DNA from: Sporosarcina luteola
Lineage (GTDB): Bacteria > Bacillota > Bacilli > Bacillales_A > Planococcaceae
Direction: 5' to 3'
DNA: 64,000 nucleotides
Assembly: GCA_014204635.1 (NCBI GenBank)
Contig: JACHLS010000010.1
Coordinates: 1-64,000, forward strand
A model generated the notes under the pieces. It had not been told where the DNA came from and ran no database searches. It saw only the letters and a list, made by a program, of their open reading frames with translations. Position 1 is the first letter of the stretch; every line of letters starts with the position of its first letter. This document shows positions 12,084-20,620 of this stretch, piece by piece. The translations under genes were made by a program, and so were the position numbers.

Positions 12084-12920
12084 TTAAGCGGCACCTTCCG
12101 AGATAGTTTCCTCTTCTTTTGCCGCCATAATCTGTGCAATTGCTTCCGCAATGATCGCGATCGTCCGATTCAGTTCATCCTCAGTATTGCCGATTCCACC
12201 CAGCTCAATCAGGATGACGGAAGGATCAAGGTCTTGATTATATTTCCCATCAACCCCCGGACCGCCTTTCTGAATAATATTCCTTGTAATACCGGGCACC
12301 AGGTTTTCCATTCCCCGTTTGACAAGCAACACGTTTTGCATATTTTGTTTGTATTGAGGATGATCAGTTCCAAGGACAAATGCAACTTTCGCGTAGCGTT
12401 CCCCTTCATGGACAATTGTCGTTTTTTCCGGACCAACCGCATCACGGTGCACATCAATGACTAAATCGTAAGGTTGCTCGCTTATCGCTTTTTTAACATG
12501 AGGCCGTATCTCTGCATATGACTTGCTATAATGAATTCCTTTTTTTCTGATTTCCTTGCTATTGTCAATATCCAATGTACTTGCGTCAATGCCGTTAATT
12601 ATTAATTGGCTTTTCAACTTTTCGCCAAGCTTCATGATGTTCTCAGTTTGGTGGTTTGTCGCGACCTTCCCATCCGCCGCTTTTGTCATCGGTTCATATG
12701 CCTCATGGGAATGGGTGAAATACAGCAGCACTTTTGCTTTCGTATCTTCTTTCACAGGTTCCGTTTCCTCCATGACATTTGAAGCGTACACGATGAATGC
12801 ATTGTCCTTCATAATTTTTGTTGAAGCCACGGATGTTCCTTCAGGAAGAAATTGCATGACGATCGGGAAAAGGAAAAGTGTGACGATTGCGGCAATCCAG
12901 ACTTGCAGTGATTTTTTCAA
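12084..12920 (-). CDS. spoIIP: Stage II sporulation protein P (peptidoglycan amidase/endopeptidase)
   Basis: SpoIIP degrades septal peptidoglycan during engulfment with SpoIID and SpoIIM. The 278-aa protein begins with one membrane anchor (residues about 5-25) and carries the zinc-amidase signatures FTHSHEAY, IDVHRDAVG and LIELGGIGN. The start is TTG (12918-12920), preceded directly by an in-frame TAA, so no longer form is possible. The G-rich stretch 7 nt upstream is the likely ribosome binding site and lies within a hairpin (12927-12958). It follows gpr by 43 bp, as in B. subtilis. It is normally under sigma-E, but I could not identify that promoter. Confidence 0.93.
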   Translation of the reverse strand: MKKSLQVWIAAIVTLFLFPIVMQFLPEGTSVASTKIMKDNAFIVYASNVMEETEPVKEDTKAKVLLYFTHSHEAYEPMTKAADGKVATNHQTENIMKLGEKLKSQLIINGIDASTLDIDNSKEIRKKGIHYSKSYAEIRPHVKKAISEQPYDLVIDVHRDAVGPEKTTIVHEGERYAKVAFVLGTDHPQYKQNMQNVLLVKRGMENLVPGITRNIIQKGGPGVDGKYNQDLDPSVILIELGGIGNTEDELNRTIAIIAEAIAQIMAAKEEETISEGAA

Positions 12921-12926
12921 TTAGCA

Positions 12927-12958
12927 TCCCCCCGTGCTCCAACTATATGCCGGGGGGA
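12927..12958 (-). terminator. GC-rich hairpin between gpr and spoIIP
   Basis: TCCCCCCG and CGGGGGGA form an 8-bp stem directly after the gpr stop. There is no T-run, so termination would be weak. The downstream arm contains the G-rich ribosome binding site of spoIIP, so the fold could instead hold back spoIIP translation on read-through mRNA. Confidence 0.6.
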
Positions 12959-12963
12959 CTCTA

Positions 12964-14007
12964 TTAATGATTGGATTTCAATTTATCAATCCATTTGAAA
13001 AGCGCTCCAGATAAAGCATCCGCGTATAAATAAACCCAGGCATCTATTTCCTTTGGGGAAATGAATGTATTCAATTCACGGTTCGATAATACTTCTTCGA
13101 ACAATTGGATTCGGTCCTCATGAGGCCAGGATGACCAATCGCCGAAAATTGGGATGAGCTTGGAACGGTCTGCTTCCTTATTCACCTCATATAACCAATT
13201 CGATACCGTCAACTTGGAAGATGGACGTGACTCGTCTTCAATTTTGGAGGCGATATAGCTGAACATCGTATCGATGGCATCCGCTATTAGCACTGGACCA
13301 TCCACGACAGTCGGTATCCCGATGGCGATGACCGGAATGCCTAATGTCTCTTTCGACACTTCCTTCCGGCTGTTTCCGACTCCGGAGCCTGGGTGGATGC
13401 CGGTATCTGTCATCTGGATCGTACGGCAAAGCCGCGAGCTGTCCTTGGCGGCTAATGCATCAATTACAATTAATACGTCAGGCTTAATTTTATCGATAAC
13501 CGCGCCGACAAATTCAGCCGTTTCCAATCCTGTCTGAATGGTCACACCAGGTGCATATACATAGACTTCTGCCCCTTCATCCGAAAAATATTTCGGCACA
13601 ATTTCCGTCATTCGATCCATTGTCAGTGGACCGATCGCATCGGGCGTCACTTCCCGATTGCCAAGGCCGATGAATAGAATTTTCCCATCTTTCGGGAGGT
13701 GAACTTCCTCTAACATGTCATCTAATTGCTTCATAAGAAGCTTAGTCATGTCCTCGATCCCCTCTTTATCGTCATAGCGTAAAGTGGGTACTGTTAAAGT
13801 GACATAGGAACCGGCCTTCTTTCCGATCCGCTCCTCCGCTTCTGGCAATATTCTTACTTTCGTCAAAATAATTCTGCCGTGTCTAATTTCATCAAAAAGG
13901 ACATCTTTGGTCTCTTCCAACTTCTCCTTCTCGTGTTTCGACTGATGACGGACCATCTCGTCATCTTCTACAACCAAATCAGTTCGATAATAATCATGCT
14001 GTCCCAT
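12964..14007 (-). CDS. gpr: Germination protease GPR (spore endopeptidase zymogen)
   Basis: GPR begins degradation of small acid-soluble spore proteins at germination. The 347-aa length fits the family. The N-terminus YRTDLVVE resembles its own processing site and the SASP cleavage sequence, consistent with an autoprocessed zymogen. The core includes FIGLGNREVTPDAIGP and VIDALAAKDSSRLCRTIQMTDTG-type motifs typical of family A25 proteases. The ATG has AGAGGTGA upstream. It is divergent from rpsT and leads into spoIIP. Expression is normally forespore-specific (sigma-G/F). Confidence 0.95.
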   Translation of the reverse strand: MGQHDYYRTDLVVEDDEMVRHQSKHEKEKLEETKDVLFDEIRHGRIILTKVRILPEAEERIGKKAGSYVTLTVPTLRYDDKEGIEDMTKLLMKQLDDMLEEVHLPKDGKILFIGLGNREVTPDAIGPLTMDRMTEIVPKYFSDEGAEVYVYAPGVTIQTGLETAEFVGAVIDKIKPDVLIVIDALAAKDSSRLCRTIQMTDTGIHPGSGVGNSRKEVSKETLGIPVIAIGIPTVVDGPVLIADAIDTMFSYIASKIEDESRPSSKLTVSNWLYEVNKEADRSKLIPIFGDWSSWPHEDRIQLFEEVLSNRELNTFISPKEIDAWVYLYADALSGALFKWIDKLKSNH

Positions 14008-14069
14008 TTTTTATCACCTCTGATTCAGTTTGCACGTTGTGTCAAGGAAATATTCTTTGCATATTTTTA

Positions 14070-14098
14070 TTGCGTTCTTGCAGGCTGTTTGCTAAAAT
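14070..14098 (+). promoter_or_regulatory. Sigma-A promoter of rpsT
   Basis: TTGCGT (14070-14075) is followed after 17 nt by TAAAAT (14093-14098), with TGC giving an extended -10. The rpsT ATG is 73 bp downstream. Confidence 0.7.
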
Positions 14099-14170
14099 GT
14101 TAATGTTGTAAAGAGAATCCGGATCACTTTGGAAACACTCTTGTCTTACCTGAAATTGGAGGTGAATGGA

Positions 14171-14422
14171 ATGCCAAACATTAAAGGTGCTATTAAGCGC
14201 GTAAAACAAAGCGCTGCTGCAAATGAGCAAAACTCTCAAGTAAAAGCTGCAATGCGTACAGCCGTACGTAAAGCTGATACTGCGCTTATCAATAAAGAAG
14301 AGAACGCTCCTGAACTTTTGAAGGATGCGGTTAAAAAATTGGACTCTGCTGCACGCAAAGGTCTTATCCACAAGAACACTGCAGCTCGTCAAAAAGCTCG
14401 ACTTACTAAAAAAGCGTTATAA
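14171..14422 (+). CDS. rpsT: Small ribosomal subunit protein bS20
   Basis: S20 is a primary binder of 16S rRNA in the body of the 30S subunit. The 83-aa, very Lys/Ala-rich protein (begins MPNIKGAIKRVKQ, ends ARLTKKAL) is the expected length and forms a three-helix bundle in the family. A GGAGGTGAATGG site precedes the ATG. A longer frame starting upstream is discarded because it ignores this site. The gene has its own promoter and terminator, as usual for rpsT. Confidence 0.98.
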   Translation: MPNIKGAIKRVKQSAAANEQNSQVKAAMRTAVRKADTALINKEENAPELLKDAVKKLDSAARKGLIHKNTAARQKARLTKKAL

Positions 14423-14458
14423 TAATCAATCCGGCCTACAGTTCCGGATGATAGAAAG

Positions 14459-14507
14459 ACAAGCTGTCTATGTTGCATTCCTTGCTTCCTAGACAGCTTG
14501 TTTTTTG
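14459..14507 (+). terminator. Intrinsic terminator of rpsT
   Basis: ACAAGCTGTCTA at 14459-14470 pairs perfectly with TAGACAGCTTGT at 14490-14501 and is followed by six T residues. A smaller hairpin (ATCCGG/CCGGAT, 14429-14449) precedes it. Confidence 0.93.
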
Positions 14508-14517
14508 TTTTACCACC

Positions 14518-15534
14518 TTATAACCTCATCGGTTCCATGAAAAACAGTTCTAAAATCCGTTCACGCTTGCCGCTTGACGATTTCAATCTGAAATCAATTT
14601 CCGCCAGTTTCGCCAATAATTCCATCAATCTTTCCATTGAAGGCAGCTGCCGATTTTCTAATATCAACTTCACTCGATAGGGGTGGACATTCAACGTTTT
14701 CGCAATTTGTTGTCCGTGATACCCTTTCCGCTGCAAAGAAGAAACATGGACCATCAATCTAATTTGTCCAGCCAATAGCGAAGTGAGCATGATCGGTTCT
14801 TCGCCGTTTCTCAGCAAATCGTGATAGATGGAAATGGCCTCCTTTACTTTTCCTGCCAAATAAGCATCCGTCAAGCGGAACACGTCCATTTCGGGAGTCC
14901 GTGGAACGAGCTTTTCAATGACATCCTCCGTCACGTCGCCATTTCCTCCCGTATACATAGCAATCTTCAAGAGCTCATTGGATAGCATCAATAAATCATC
15001 CCCAACCCAGTCGACTAACAGTTGGGCTATTTCTCCTGTAATTTGCATGCCATGTGCCCCTGCCTCCTGTTGGATCCAAGTGGTCAAGTCACGGCCTGTC
15101 AAGCGATTCGCCTCGATGACTTCCGCTTTCTCCAGCATTGTTTTGGTAACACGCAGCCGGCCATCCAGTTTCTCATAAGGTGCAGTGAAAACAACAATGG
15201 CAGTAGGGGACGGATTGGTTAGCCAGCTTTGGAGAAAGTCCAAATTATGTACTATTTTTTCCTTCGTTTTATCCGACGCTTTCAAAAAGGAGGCGTTGTT
15301 TGCGATAATCAATTTCCGATCTTCCAGGAATGGAAGCGTATCAGCTTCTTCTAATACGATTTCCACCGGTGTCTCATCCAAATCATATCGGATGATCGAT
15401 GCCTCTTCGATATCAGGCATCGCTTTAACAATCCGTTTGATCGTCGAGTCGAAAATATGCTGCTCCACTCCTGTCAACAAGTAAACGGGTGCCAGCTGAC
15501 CCGCTTCGATTTTTTTCCATTGTGCATTTGCCAT
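14518..15534 (-). CDS. holA: DNA polymerase III subunit delta
   Basis: The delta subunit opens the beta sliding clamp within the clamp loader. The 338-aa protein has the N-terminal nucleotide-binding-like fold lacking a functional Walker A (begins MANAQWKKIEAGQLAPVYLL), the middle AAA lid region and the C-terminal collar helices (LAKLAEIDFRLKSS). It corresponds to B. subtilis YqeN. The start ATG has GGAGGTGG upstream. It is divergent from yqzM and tail-to-tail with rpsT, as in B. subtilis. Confidence 0.93.
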   Translation of the reverse strand: MANAQWKKIEAGQLAPVYLLTGVEQHIFDSTIKRIVKAMPDIEEASIIRYDLDETPVEIVLEEADTLPFLEDRKLIIANNASFLKASDKTKEKIVHNLDFLQSWLTNPSPTAIVVFTAPYEKLDGRLRVTKTMLEKAEVIEANRLTGRDLTTWIQQEAGAHGMQITGEIAQLLVDWVGDDLLMLSNELLKIAMYTGGNGDVTEDVIEKLVPRTPEMDVFRLTDAYLAGKVKEAISIYHDLLRNGEEPIMLTSLLAGQIRLMVHVSSLQRKGYHGQQIAKTLNVHPYRVKLILENRQLPSMERLMELLAKLAEIDFRLKSSSGKRERILELFFMEPMRL

Positions 15535-15557
15535 GCTTCCACCTCCATCTGTACTTC

Positions 15558-15586
15558 ATTATATCGTAAACAGGACCCTCTATGAA
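15558..15586 (-). promoter_or_regulatory. Probable sigma-A promoter of holA
   Basis: On the minus strand TTCATA (15581-15586) is followed after 17 nt by a perfect TATAAT (15558-15563), 24 bp before the holA ATG. The -35 box is weak (4 of 6). Confidence 0.6.
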
Positions 15587-15686
15587 CAATTTGTGTCGTT
15601 TGTTGAAATCAAGCCACATCTAACGGATTGTTATGGATTTTTCCAATCTTATCATCTATACTAGAAAGGAATCAGGAGGTGTAGCA

Positions 15687-15821
15687 ATGAATGATTTCGA
15701 AAAGGATGTTCAATCCAAACGCAATGATTTAATTGACTCAGGAGTCGGATTCGTCGTAGCTTTCTTAGGTTTCTCCGCAATTTTCGTTATTGCTACAATC
15801 GTCGACTTCGTCGCACGCTAA
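15687..15821 (+). CDS. yqzM: YqzM family small membrane protein
   Basis: This 44-aa protein of unknown function is conserved in Bacillales between holA and comEC. It has a charged N-terminus (MNDFEKDVQSKRNDLIDS) and one hydrophobic helix (GFVVAFLGFSAIFVIATIV), so it is probably a single-pass membrane peptide. An AGGAGGTGTAGCA site precedes the ATG; a longer frame begins upstream of it and is discarded. It ends at a terminator shared with comEC. Confidence 0.85.
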   Translation: MNDFEKDVQSKRNDLIDSGVGFVVAFLGFSAIFVIATIVDFVAR

Positions 15822-15833
15822 TACATGCGAAAA

Positions 15834-15878
15834 AAAACGGACAACTGCAGCCTTTGATGGCCGTCGGTTGTCCGTTTT
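15834..15878. terminator. Bidirectional terminator between yqzM and comEC
   Basis: AAAACGGACAAC pairs with GTTGTCCGTTTT around a 20-nt loop. An A-run on one side and a T-run on the other allow termination of both yqzM (plus) and comEC (minus). Confidence 0.88.
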
Positions 15879-15880
15879 GA

Positions 15881-18151
15881 TTAGTGCATGGTTTCTATTG
15901 CATAGTCGCCGTGTTGAATTGAAATAGTGATCGAACCCGACTCCGCAGTCGACAGGACGGGGATGCCATACTTTTGGAAAGTATCCATCACTTCCTGATG
16001 CGGATGGCCATATCTGTTGTCCCTGCCTGCTGAGATTATAGCCAATTCCGGTAAAAGGAACTGTATGAAATTTTCTGTGCTGGATGTCCTGCTGCCGTGA
16101 TGCCCCGCTTTTAAAATGACGTTTTGAAAATTCGCTTTGCCATATCGGTTGATGAGCCGGTTCTCCCCTTCCGCTTCCATATCTCCGGTGAACAGGAACG
16201 ATAGTCCTTCCACCATCATAAGGAGAACTAGAGAGCTATCATTCCCCATATATTCTCCCTTTTCTGGTCCAAGATAAAGGAATTGCGCATCATCATCCGA
16301 CCATCCCATTCCTTCGGATATCGGAAAAATTGGTATGTTATATTCCATTGCCAACCGAACGACAGATTCCATTGTCAGCTGTTGATCGCTTTCCGGCGCT
16401 ATATGGATTTCTTTTACTCGCAATTCCTCAATCAACTCATCAGCTCCCTCTATATGATCGCTATCCGCATGTGTAAGTATCAGTTTATCCACCTTCGTAA
16501 TCCCTTGCCCTTTTAAAAATGGCACAACAATTTTTCGTCCTACCTCAAAGGGCTGTTCAGGGGTCCGCCAAGTCTTATCGCCGAAACTCACCCTCCCTCC
16601 CGAATCAATCACATATACTGATTTCCGATAAGGCATTTGAATCACGATGCTATCTCCTTGCCCCACATCCAGAAAGGTGACTGATATATTCGGGTTGAGA
16701 AAAGGCTGCCCTTGTATCAATGTGGCAGGCAGCAGCAAGAGCAAGATACCGCGTTTCCAGCTCCATTTCCTTTCCAAAGTAATGAAAAAGAGCAGAATAC
16801 ATACCACCGAAAAAGAGGCCAATATCGGAACTGGCTTCCCAGGCGTCCATAATTGAAAGGGCAAAGCGGCTAAGAATTCTGTCACTGCCCCCATCCATGA
16901 ACGGAGAGGGGTATAAATCATAAATAGGAAAGAAGCTAAAGGCGGCACGATCAACGAAGATACAAATAGTAGCACATTCATCGGCAAAATGATAATGGAA
17001 TATAAAGGTACATAAAGTAAATTAACGAAGAACGAGGAAATGGACAACTCATAGAAATGAAACAGCAAAATGGGAGATAGTGCAATTTGGGTGATTGAGG
17101 TCACCAAAAATGAAGTCAGCAATGCAGACTTTCCTTGGAGAAGAGAACCAGATGAATAAACGAGTGCAATGGCGGCGGCGTAGCTTAGTTGAAAGCCAGG
17201 TTGGAAAATAACATAAGGCGCCAGAAGGATAAAAAAGATGGCACTTAGAGCGAGAGCATCGTCCATTCGGATGTTGAGCTTTCCGCTCGCTGTCAACAAC
17301 AGCAATACTGTCACGGAAACCGCCCGCCACACCGAAGGCGCACCGCCAGCCAATACGGCATAACAGGGCAGCAATACAATCAATAGCGTATCTACAGTTT
17401 CCACCCGAACCGAGAGACGAATAAGCACAAGCCGAAGTAAATATGTCATGAGGCCAACATGCAAACCAGAGATGGCAAAAAGATGAGTTATGCCCAAGGT
17501 ACGATAAGCTTTGGACAAATCTTCATCCATGCCGCTCCGATCACCAAGCAGCAGTGCTTCTGCTTCTGTTCGCAACGGTTCCGGAAATGCCTGTTGAATA
17601 TGCTGTTTTGCTTGATGCCTCCAATCGGATAATTGGGTCAATGGCCCTGTCGATTTTCGGCTTTCCAAAAGTCGAACCGCTTCAAACACTCCTGTTGCTC
17701 CGTTCATTTGTAAATAACGCCTCATGTCAAATGAAAATGGATGGGATGCCGGCAGCGGATCCACGATACTCCCTTCTGCTACAAATGTATAGGACGGAAG
17801 ATGCTCGAGTTGAAATCGATTTTTTTCAACTTCGCTCTGCATTTCATACGTGACATACATACGATTCCCTGTACTCGTTTTGGCAAAGCCTTTCACCTTG
17901 CCTCCGTCAAATTTAACCGAGTCGGTCCAGATGAATTCGATAGGATCGGATGAATAATCGGCCATCTCGGGAATGGAGCTGGAAATAAAAAAATAAGAGG
18001 AAACAGCTGCGAAAGCAGAGAGGGTAAAAGTGAGGAAGTCACGCTTAACGAATAGGAGAATCGGAATCCAACAGATATTCAATAAGAGGAGGTAGACCGG
18101 GCCGTATGCCGCAAACGCGGATACAGCAACCGGTATTGCAATATACATCAT
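15881..18151 (-). CDS. comEC: DNA internalisation protein ComEC/Rec2
   Basis: ComEC forms the membrane channel that carries single-stranded DNA into the cell in natural transformation. The 756-aa polytopic protein has N-terminal membrane segments and the DUF4131/OB-like domain, the competence core (LLLGDRSGMDEDLSKAYRTLG, HLFAISGLHVGL), and a C-terminal metallo-beta-lactamase domain (FLDVGQGDS, LTHADSDHIEGA, KAGHHGSRTS) that probably degrades the non-transported strand. Two ATG codons in tandem start it, with GAGG upstream. It is 8 bp after comEB in the comEA-comEB-comEC operon, and no frameshift is visible in it. Confidence 0.95.
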   Translation of the reverse strand: MMYIAIPVAVSAFAAYGPVYLLLLNICWIPILLFVKRDFLTFTLSAFAAVSSYFFISSSIPEMADYSSDPIEFIWTDSVKFDGGKVKGFAKTSTGNRMYVTYEMQSEVEKNRFQLEHLPSYTFVAEGSIVDPLPASHPFSFDMRRYLQMNGATGVFEAVRLLESRKSTGPLTQLSDWRHQAKQHIQQAFPEPLRTEAEALLLGDRSGMDEDLSKAYRTLGITHLFAISGLHVGLMTYLLRLVLIRLSVRVETVDTLLIVLLPCYAVLAGGAPSVWRAVSVTVLLLLTASGKLNIRMDDALALSAIFFILLAPYVIFQPGFQLSYAAAIALVYSSGSLLQGKSALLTSFLVTSITQIALSPILLFHFYELSISSFFVNLLYVPLYSIIILPMNVLLFVSSLIVPPLASFLFMIYTPLRSWMGAVTEFLAALPFQLWTPGKPVPILASFSVVCILLFFITLERKWSWKRGILLLLLPATLIQGQPFLNPNISVTFLDVGQGDSIVIQMPYRKSVYVIDSGGRVSFGDKTWRTPEQPFEVGRKIVVPFLKGQGITKVDKLILTHADSDHIEGADELIEELRVKEIHIAPESDQQLTMESVVRLAMEYNIPIFPISEGMGWSDDDAQFLYLGPEKGEYMGNDSSLVLLMMVEGLSFLFTGDMEAEGENRLINRYGKANFQNVILKAGHHGSRTSSTENFIQFLLPELAIISAGRDNRYGHPHQEVMDTFQKYGIPVLSTAESGSITISIQHGDYAIETMH

Positions 18152-18159
18152 TCGAACCT

Positions 18160-18729
18160 CTAAAAAGTTACGCCAAATAAGTCATCAGCCCTTTTTTTCA
18201 AAGGGACAATCTCTTCATGATCCATGCCGCAAGTTTCCATCTTTTGAAGTAGCTCTTCGATCAGCACTCTTTTTTCCTCATGAGCAAAATCAATTGAACG
18301 CTCGTCATATGGAATATGCTGAACTGAAACGCCGGATTGCTCGAACAACTGAATGGCATATTCATCATTCTTGTAATCCTTCGCATAAAACACATGTTTA
18401 ATGCCAGCTTGAATGATCGCTTTTGAGCACTGCAGGCAAGGAAAATGTGTCACATATAATGATGATCCACCGACAGGTATCCCATATTTCGCACATTGCA
18501 GCAAAGCGTTCATTTCGGCATGAATGGTTCTGACACAGTGATTGCCGACGACATAACAGCCATGATCAATACAATGGTCGCCTCCGGAAATGGAGCCGTT
18601 GTAGCCTCCTGCAATGATTCGATTGTCCCGGACAATTGTAGCGCCTACCGCAAGTCGAGTACATGTGCTTCTTACTGCCAGCAAATGGCATTGAGCCATA
18701 AAGAATTGGTCCCATGTGATGCGCTCCAT
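18160..18729 (-). CDS. comEB: ComE operon protein 2, deoxycytidylate (dCMP) deaminase
   Basis: The product is a zinc-dependent deaminase converting dCMP to dUMP. The 189-aa protein shows the zinc site HAEMNALLQC and PCLQCSKA of the CDA fold, plus a second His/Cys cluster near the N-terminus (GDHCIDHGCYVVGNHCVRTIHAE). ATG 18727-18729 is used because GGAGG lies 7 nt upstream. A start six codons earlier is rejected. It sits between comEA and comEC. In B. subtilis it is dispensable for DNA uptake. Confidence 0.93.
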   Translation of the reverse strand: MERITWDQFFMAQCHLLAVRSTCTRLAVGATIVRDNRIIAGGYNGSISGGDHCIDHGCYVVGNHCVRTIHAEMNALLQCAKYGIPVGGSSLYVTHFPCLQCSKAIIQAGIKHVFYAKDYKNDEYAIQLFEQSGVSVQHIPYDERSIDFAHEEKRVLIEELLQKMETCGMDHEEIVPLKKRADDLFGVTF

Positions 18730-18756
18730 ATGTATGCCTCCATCCATTTATCCAAT

Positions 18757-19410
18757 CTATTTTATTGTAATGAACGATTCCAATTTCTCGAATGTCTTTT
18801 GTCCAATGCCCGACACTTTCATAAGAGCTTCCTCAGTGGGAAACTGACCATGCTCTTCTCGATATTGAATAATTGCCGCAGCTTTAGATGGTCCGATACC
18901 TGGTATGGTCAACAATTCCTGTTCCGAAGCTGTATTGATGTTCACGGTTCCATCCTCTCTAGACGACTCTCTTTCCGAGCCAATCGTATTGGCAGGAAGA
19001 CCTTCAAGTACTTCGCCCACTTCAGGAACGTAAATGACCAATTCATCTTTCAGCTTCATCGCATGGTTTAAAAGACGGGAATCTGCATTCGGCAAATACC
19101 CGCCAGCCGCTTCAATCGCATCGATCAGCCGATCTTCGTCGGACAAAGCATAGACACCCGGATAGTTGACCGCCCCTTTGACGTCCACAATGACAGGGGA
19201 CGGCTTCACAGGCTCGATCATTTCAATTTCATTCGTTTGGTTCAGTTCAATTACTTCATTCGGTTGTGAAATAGTGAGTGTTCCGTTCGCTACATGATCT
19301 GTCGTAGCTTGTCCTCGGGGGAAGAACAGTAAAACGGTAACAATTGCGATAGCAAGTAAGGGGGTTAGTAGTTTACGCCATTTGCCGGATACTTTCGATA
19401 AAAACGGAAT
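18757..19410 (-). CDS. comEA: Competence DNA receptor ComEA (start codon anomalous)
   Basis: ComEA is the membrane-anchored receptor that binds double-stranded DNA. Seen here are a SLBB domain (VDVKGAVNYPGVY) and a C-terminal double helix-hairpin-helix (VNINTASEQELLTIPGIG, LMKVSGIGQKTFEKL). In frame upstream lies a basic stretch and a membrane helix (LLTPLLAIAIVTVLLFF), as in other ComEA proteins. No ATG, GTG or TTG occurs in that frame between the membrane helix and the stop at 19420-19422; the first ATG (19219-19221) would remove the anchor. Either ATT 19408-19410 is the start, or one extra G in the run 19414-19417 breaks a frame from ATG 19433-19435. The coordinates given assume ATT. Confidence 0.8.
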   Translation of the reverse strand: MPFLSKVSGKWRKLLTPLLAIAIVTVLLFFPRGQATTDHVANGTLTISQPNEVIELNQTNEIEMIEPVKPSPVIVDVKGAVNYPGVYALSDEDRLIDAIEAAGGYLPNADSRLLNHAMKLKDELVIYVPEVGEVLEGLPANTIGSERESSREDGTVNINTASEQELLTIPGIGPSKAAAIIQYREEHGQFPTEEALMKVSGIGQKTFEKLESFITIK

Positions 19411-19482
19411 CTTCCCCTTTCACCGAGGCATCCATATGGAGTCCCCTCTACTATATAGGATTCCTGCCAAAAACGGAAGTCC

Positions 19483-20223
19483 TTATTTCCTGGCTTGAAA
19501 AAAGATCCGTTCGCTCTCTTCATGCGGCGGCTCATCTTCCCAATCCGCAAAAATCCGTTCAATAGTAAAACCGGTTTCTGTCAACATCTCGACATAGCTA
19601 TACGTATCATACGTCCTCTGATAATGGACTTCATCAAAGCGCCGAAACATGCCGTTATCGTTTTTCACGAAGAAAGCCAGCTCCGAATAGACTGAATGCT
19701 CCTCGTCCCCTTCTTCTGTTTGCCATATGTATGCGATTCTCCCGTTATCGAATACAAAAGGACTTTCCATGAAAATGACATCCGTTTTATATGTGGAGTG
19801 GACATCAAATAAAAGCAGGCCACCGACCTCCAGTACGTCATAGATCCGCTGGAATGTCTCTATGACATCTTCCCGTTTCTTGACGTAATTCAAGGAATCA
19901 ATGGAAATAATAGCACCGTCAAAGGCACCGGATACGGCCAATTCCTCCATCGGCTGTTGGAGGAATGATAGGTCGAGCGACAAAGCTTTAGCACGTTCTG
20001 ATGCAACAGCCAGCATGTCTGCGGATAAGTCAATTCCCGTAACATGCGCCCCCTTTTTAGCAAACTTGACCGATAACAGGCCAGTTCCACAACCGATATC
20101 AAGCAGTCGTTTCCCTTGTAATGGGCCCATTGCCTCTTGTGCCAAGTCGACATAGTGATCATACGGGATGTCGTCCATTAATTCATCATAAACGGTTGCA
20201 AAATGCGTGTAGCTGTCATTCAT
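19483..20223 (-). CDS. yqeM: YqeM-type class I SAM-dependent methyltransferase
   Basis: This 246-aa methyltransferase has motif I LDIGCGTGLLSVKFA near residue 40 and motif II/post-I GIDLSADMLA, followed by a small C-terminal extension. The substrate is unknown. ATG 20221-20223 overlaps the rsfS stop by 8 nt, which argues for coupling; a longer frame inside rsfS is discarded. It is the last gene of the yqeG-to-yqeM operon, and the next gene downstream is comEA. In B. subtilis comER lies between this gene and comEA; no comER is visible here. Confidence 0.88.
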   Translation of the reverse strand: MNDSYTHFATVYDELMDDIPYDHYVDLAQEAMGPLQGKRLLDIGCGTGLLSVKFAKKGAHVTGIDLSADMLAVASERAKALSLDLSFLQQPMEELAVSGAFDGAIISIDSLNYVKKREDVIETFQRIYDVLEVGGLLLFDVHSTYKTDVIFMESPFVFDNGRIAYIWQTEEGDEEHSVYSELAFFVKNDNGMFRRFDEVHYQRTYDTYSYVEMLTETGFTIERIFADWEDEPPHEESERIFFQARK

Positions 20224-20563
20224 GATCGTCTGCCATCTGCAGCATCGGGGCATCTCCCCATAGTTTTTCCAAATTGTAGTATCCTCTTTCATCTCGATGG
20301 AATACATGTACGACTACATCACCCAAATCGACTAATACCCATCGGCCGTTCTCCATTCCCTCAATCCGCTTTACGTCGTACCCGTTCTCGGAAGCCTTCT
20401 CCGAAACTTCGCGCGCGATTGCTTGCACTTGGCGCTCCGAATTTGCATGCGTAATGATAAATTGGTCGGCGATTAATGAAATCCCTTCCATATTCAATAC
20501 GACAATATCTTCGCCTCGCTTATCGTCTACTGCTTTATATGCTATTTCAAGTAATGTTGGCAT
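20216..20563 (-). CDS. rsfS: Ribosomal silencing factor RsfS
   Basis: RsfS binds ribosomal protein uL14 and blocks subunit joining when nutrients are low. The 115-aa protein shows family motifs KRGEDIVVLNM, SLIADQFIITHANSERQVQAIA and GRWVLVDLGDVVVHVFHRDERGYYNLEKLWGDA-type C-terminal sequence. The ATG lies about 60 bp after the yqeK stop. It overlaps yqeM at its end. Confidence 0.95.
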   Translation of the reverse strand: MPTLLEIAYKAVDDKRGEDIVVLNMEGISLIADQFIITHANSERQVQAIAREVSEKASENGYDVKRIEGMENGRWVLVDLGDVVVHVFHRDERGYYNLEKLWGDAPMLQMADDHE

Positions 20564-20620
20564 AATTAAATTCCTCTCCTCATCACGATCTCTGCAATTA
20601 GTTGTAACATGGGGATCCTG

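Noticed and set aside
14042..14392. 116-codon minus-strand frame
   Set aside because: It is antisense to rpsT, which is certain; no ribosome binding site and no family resemblance.
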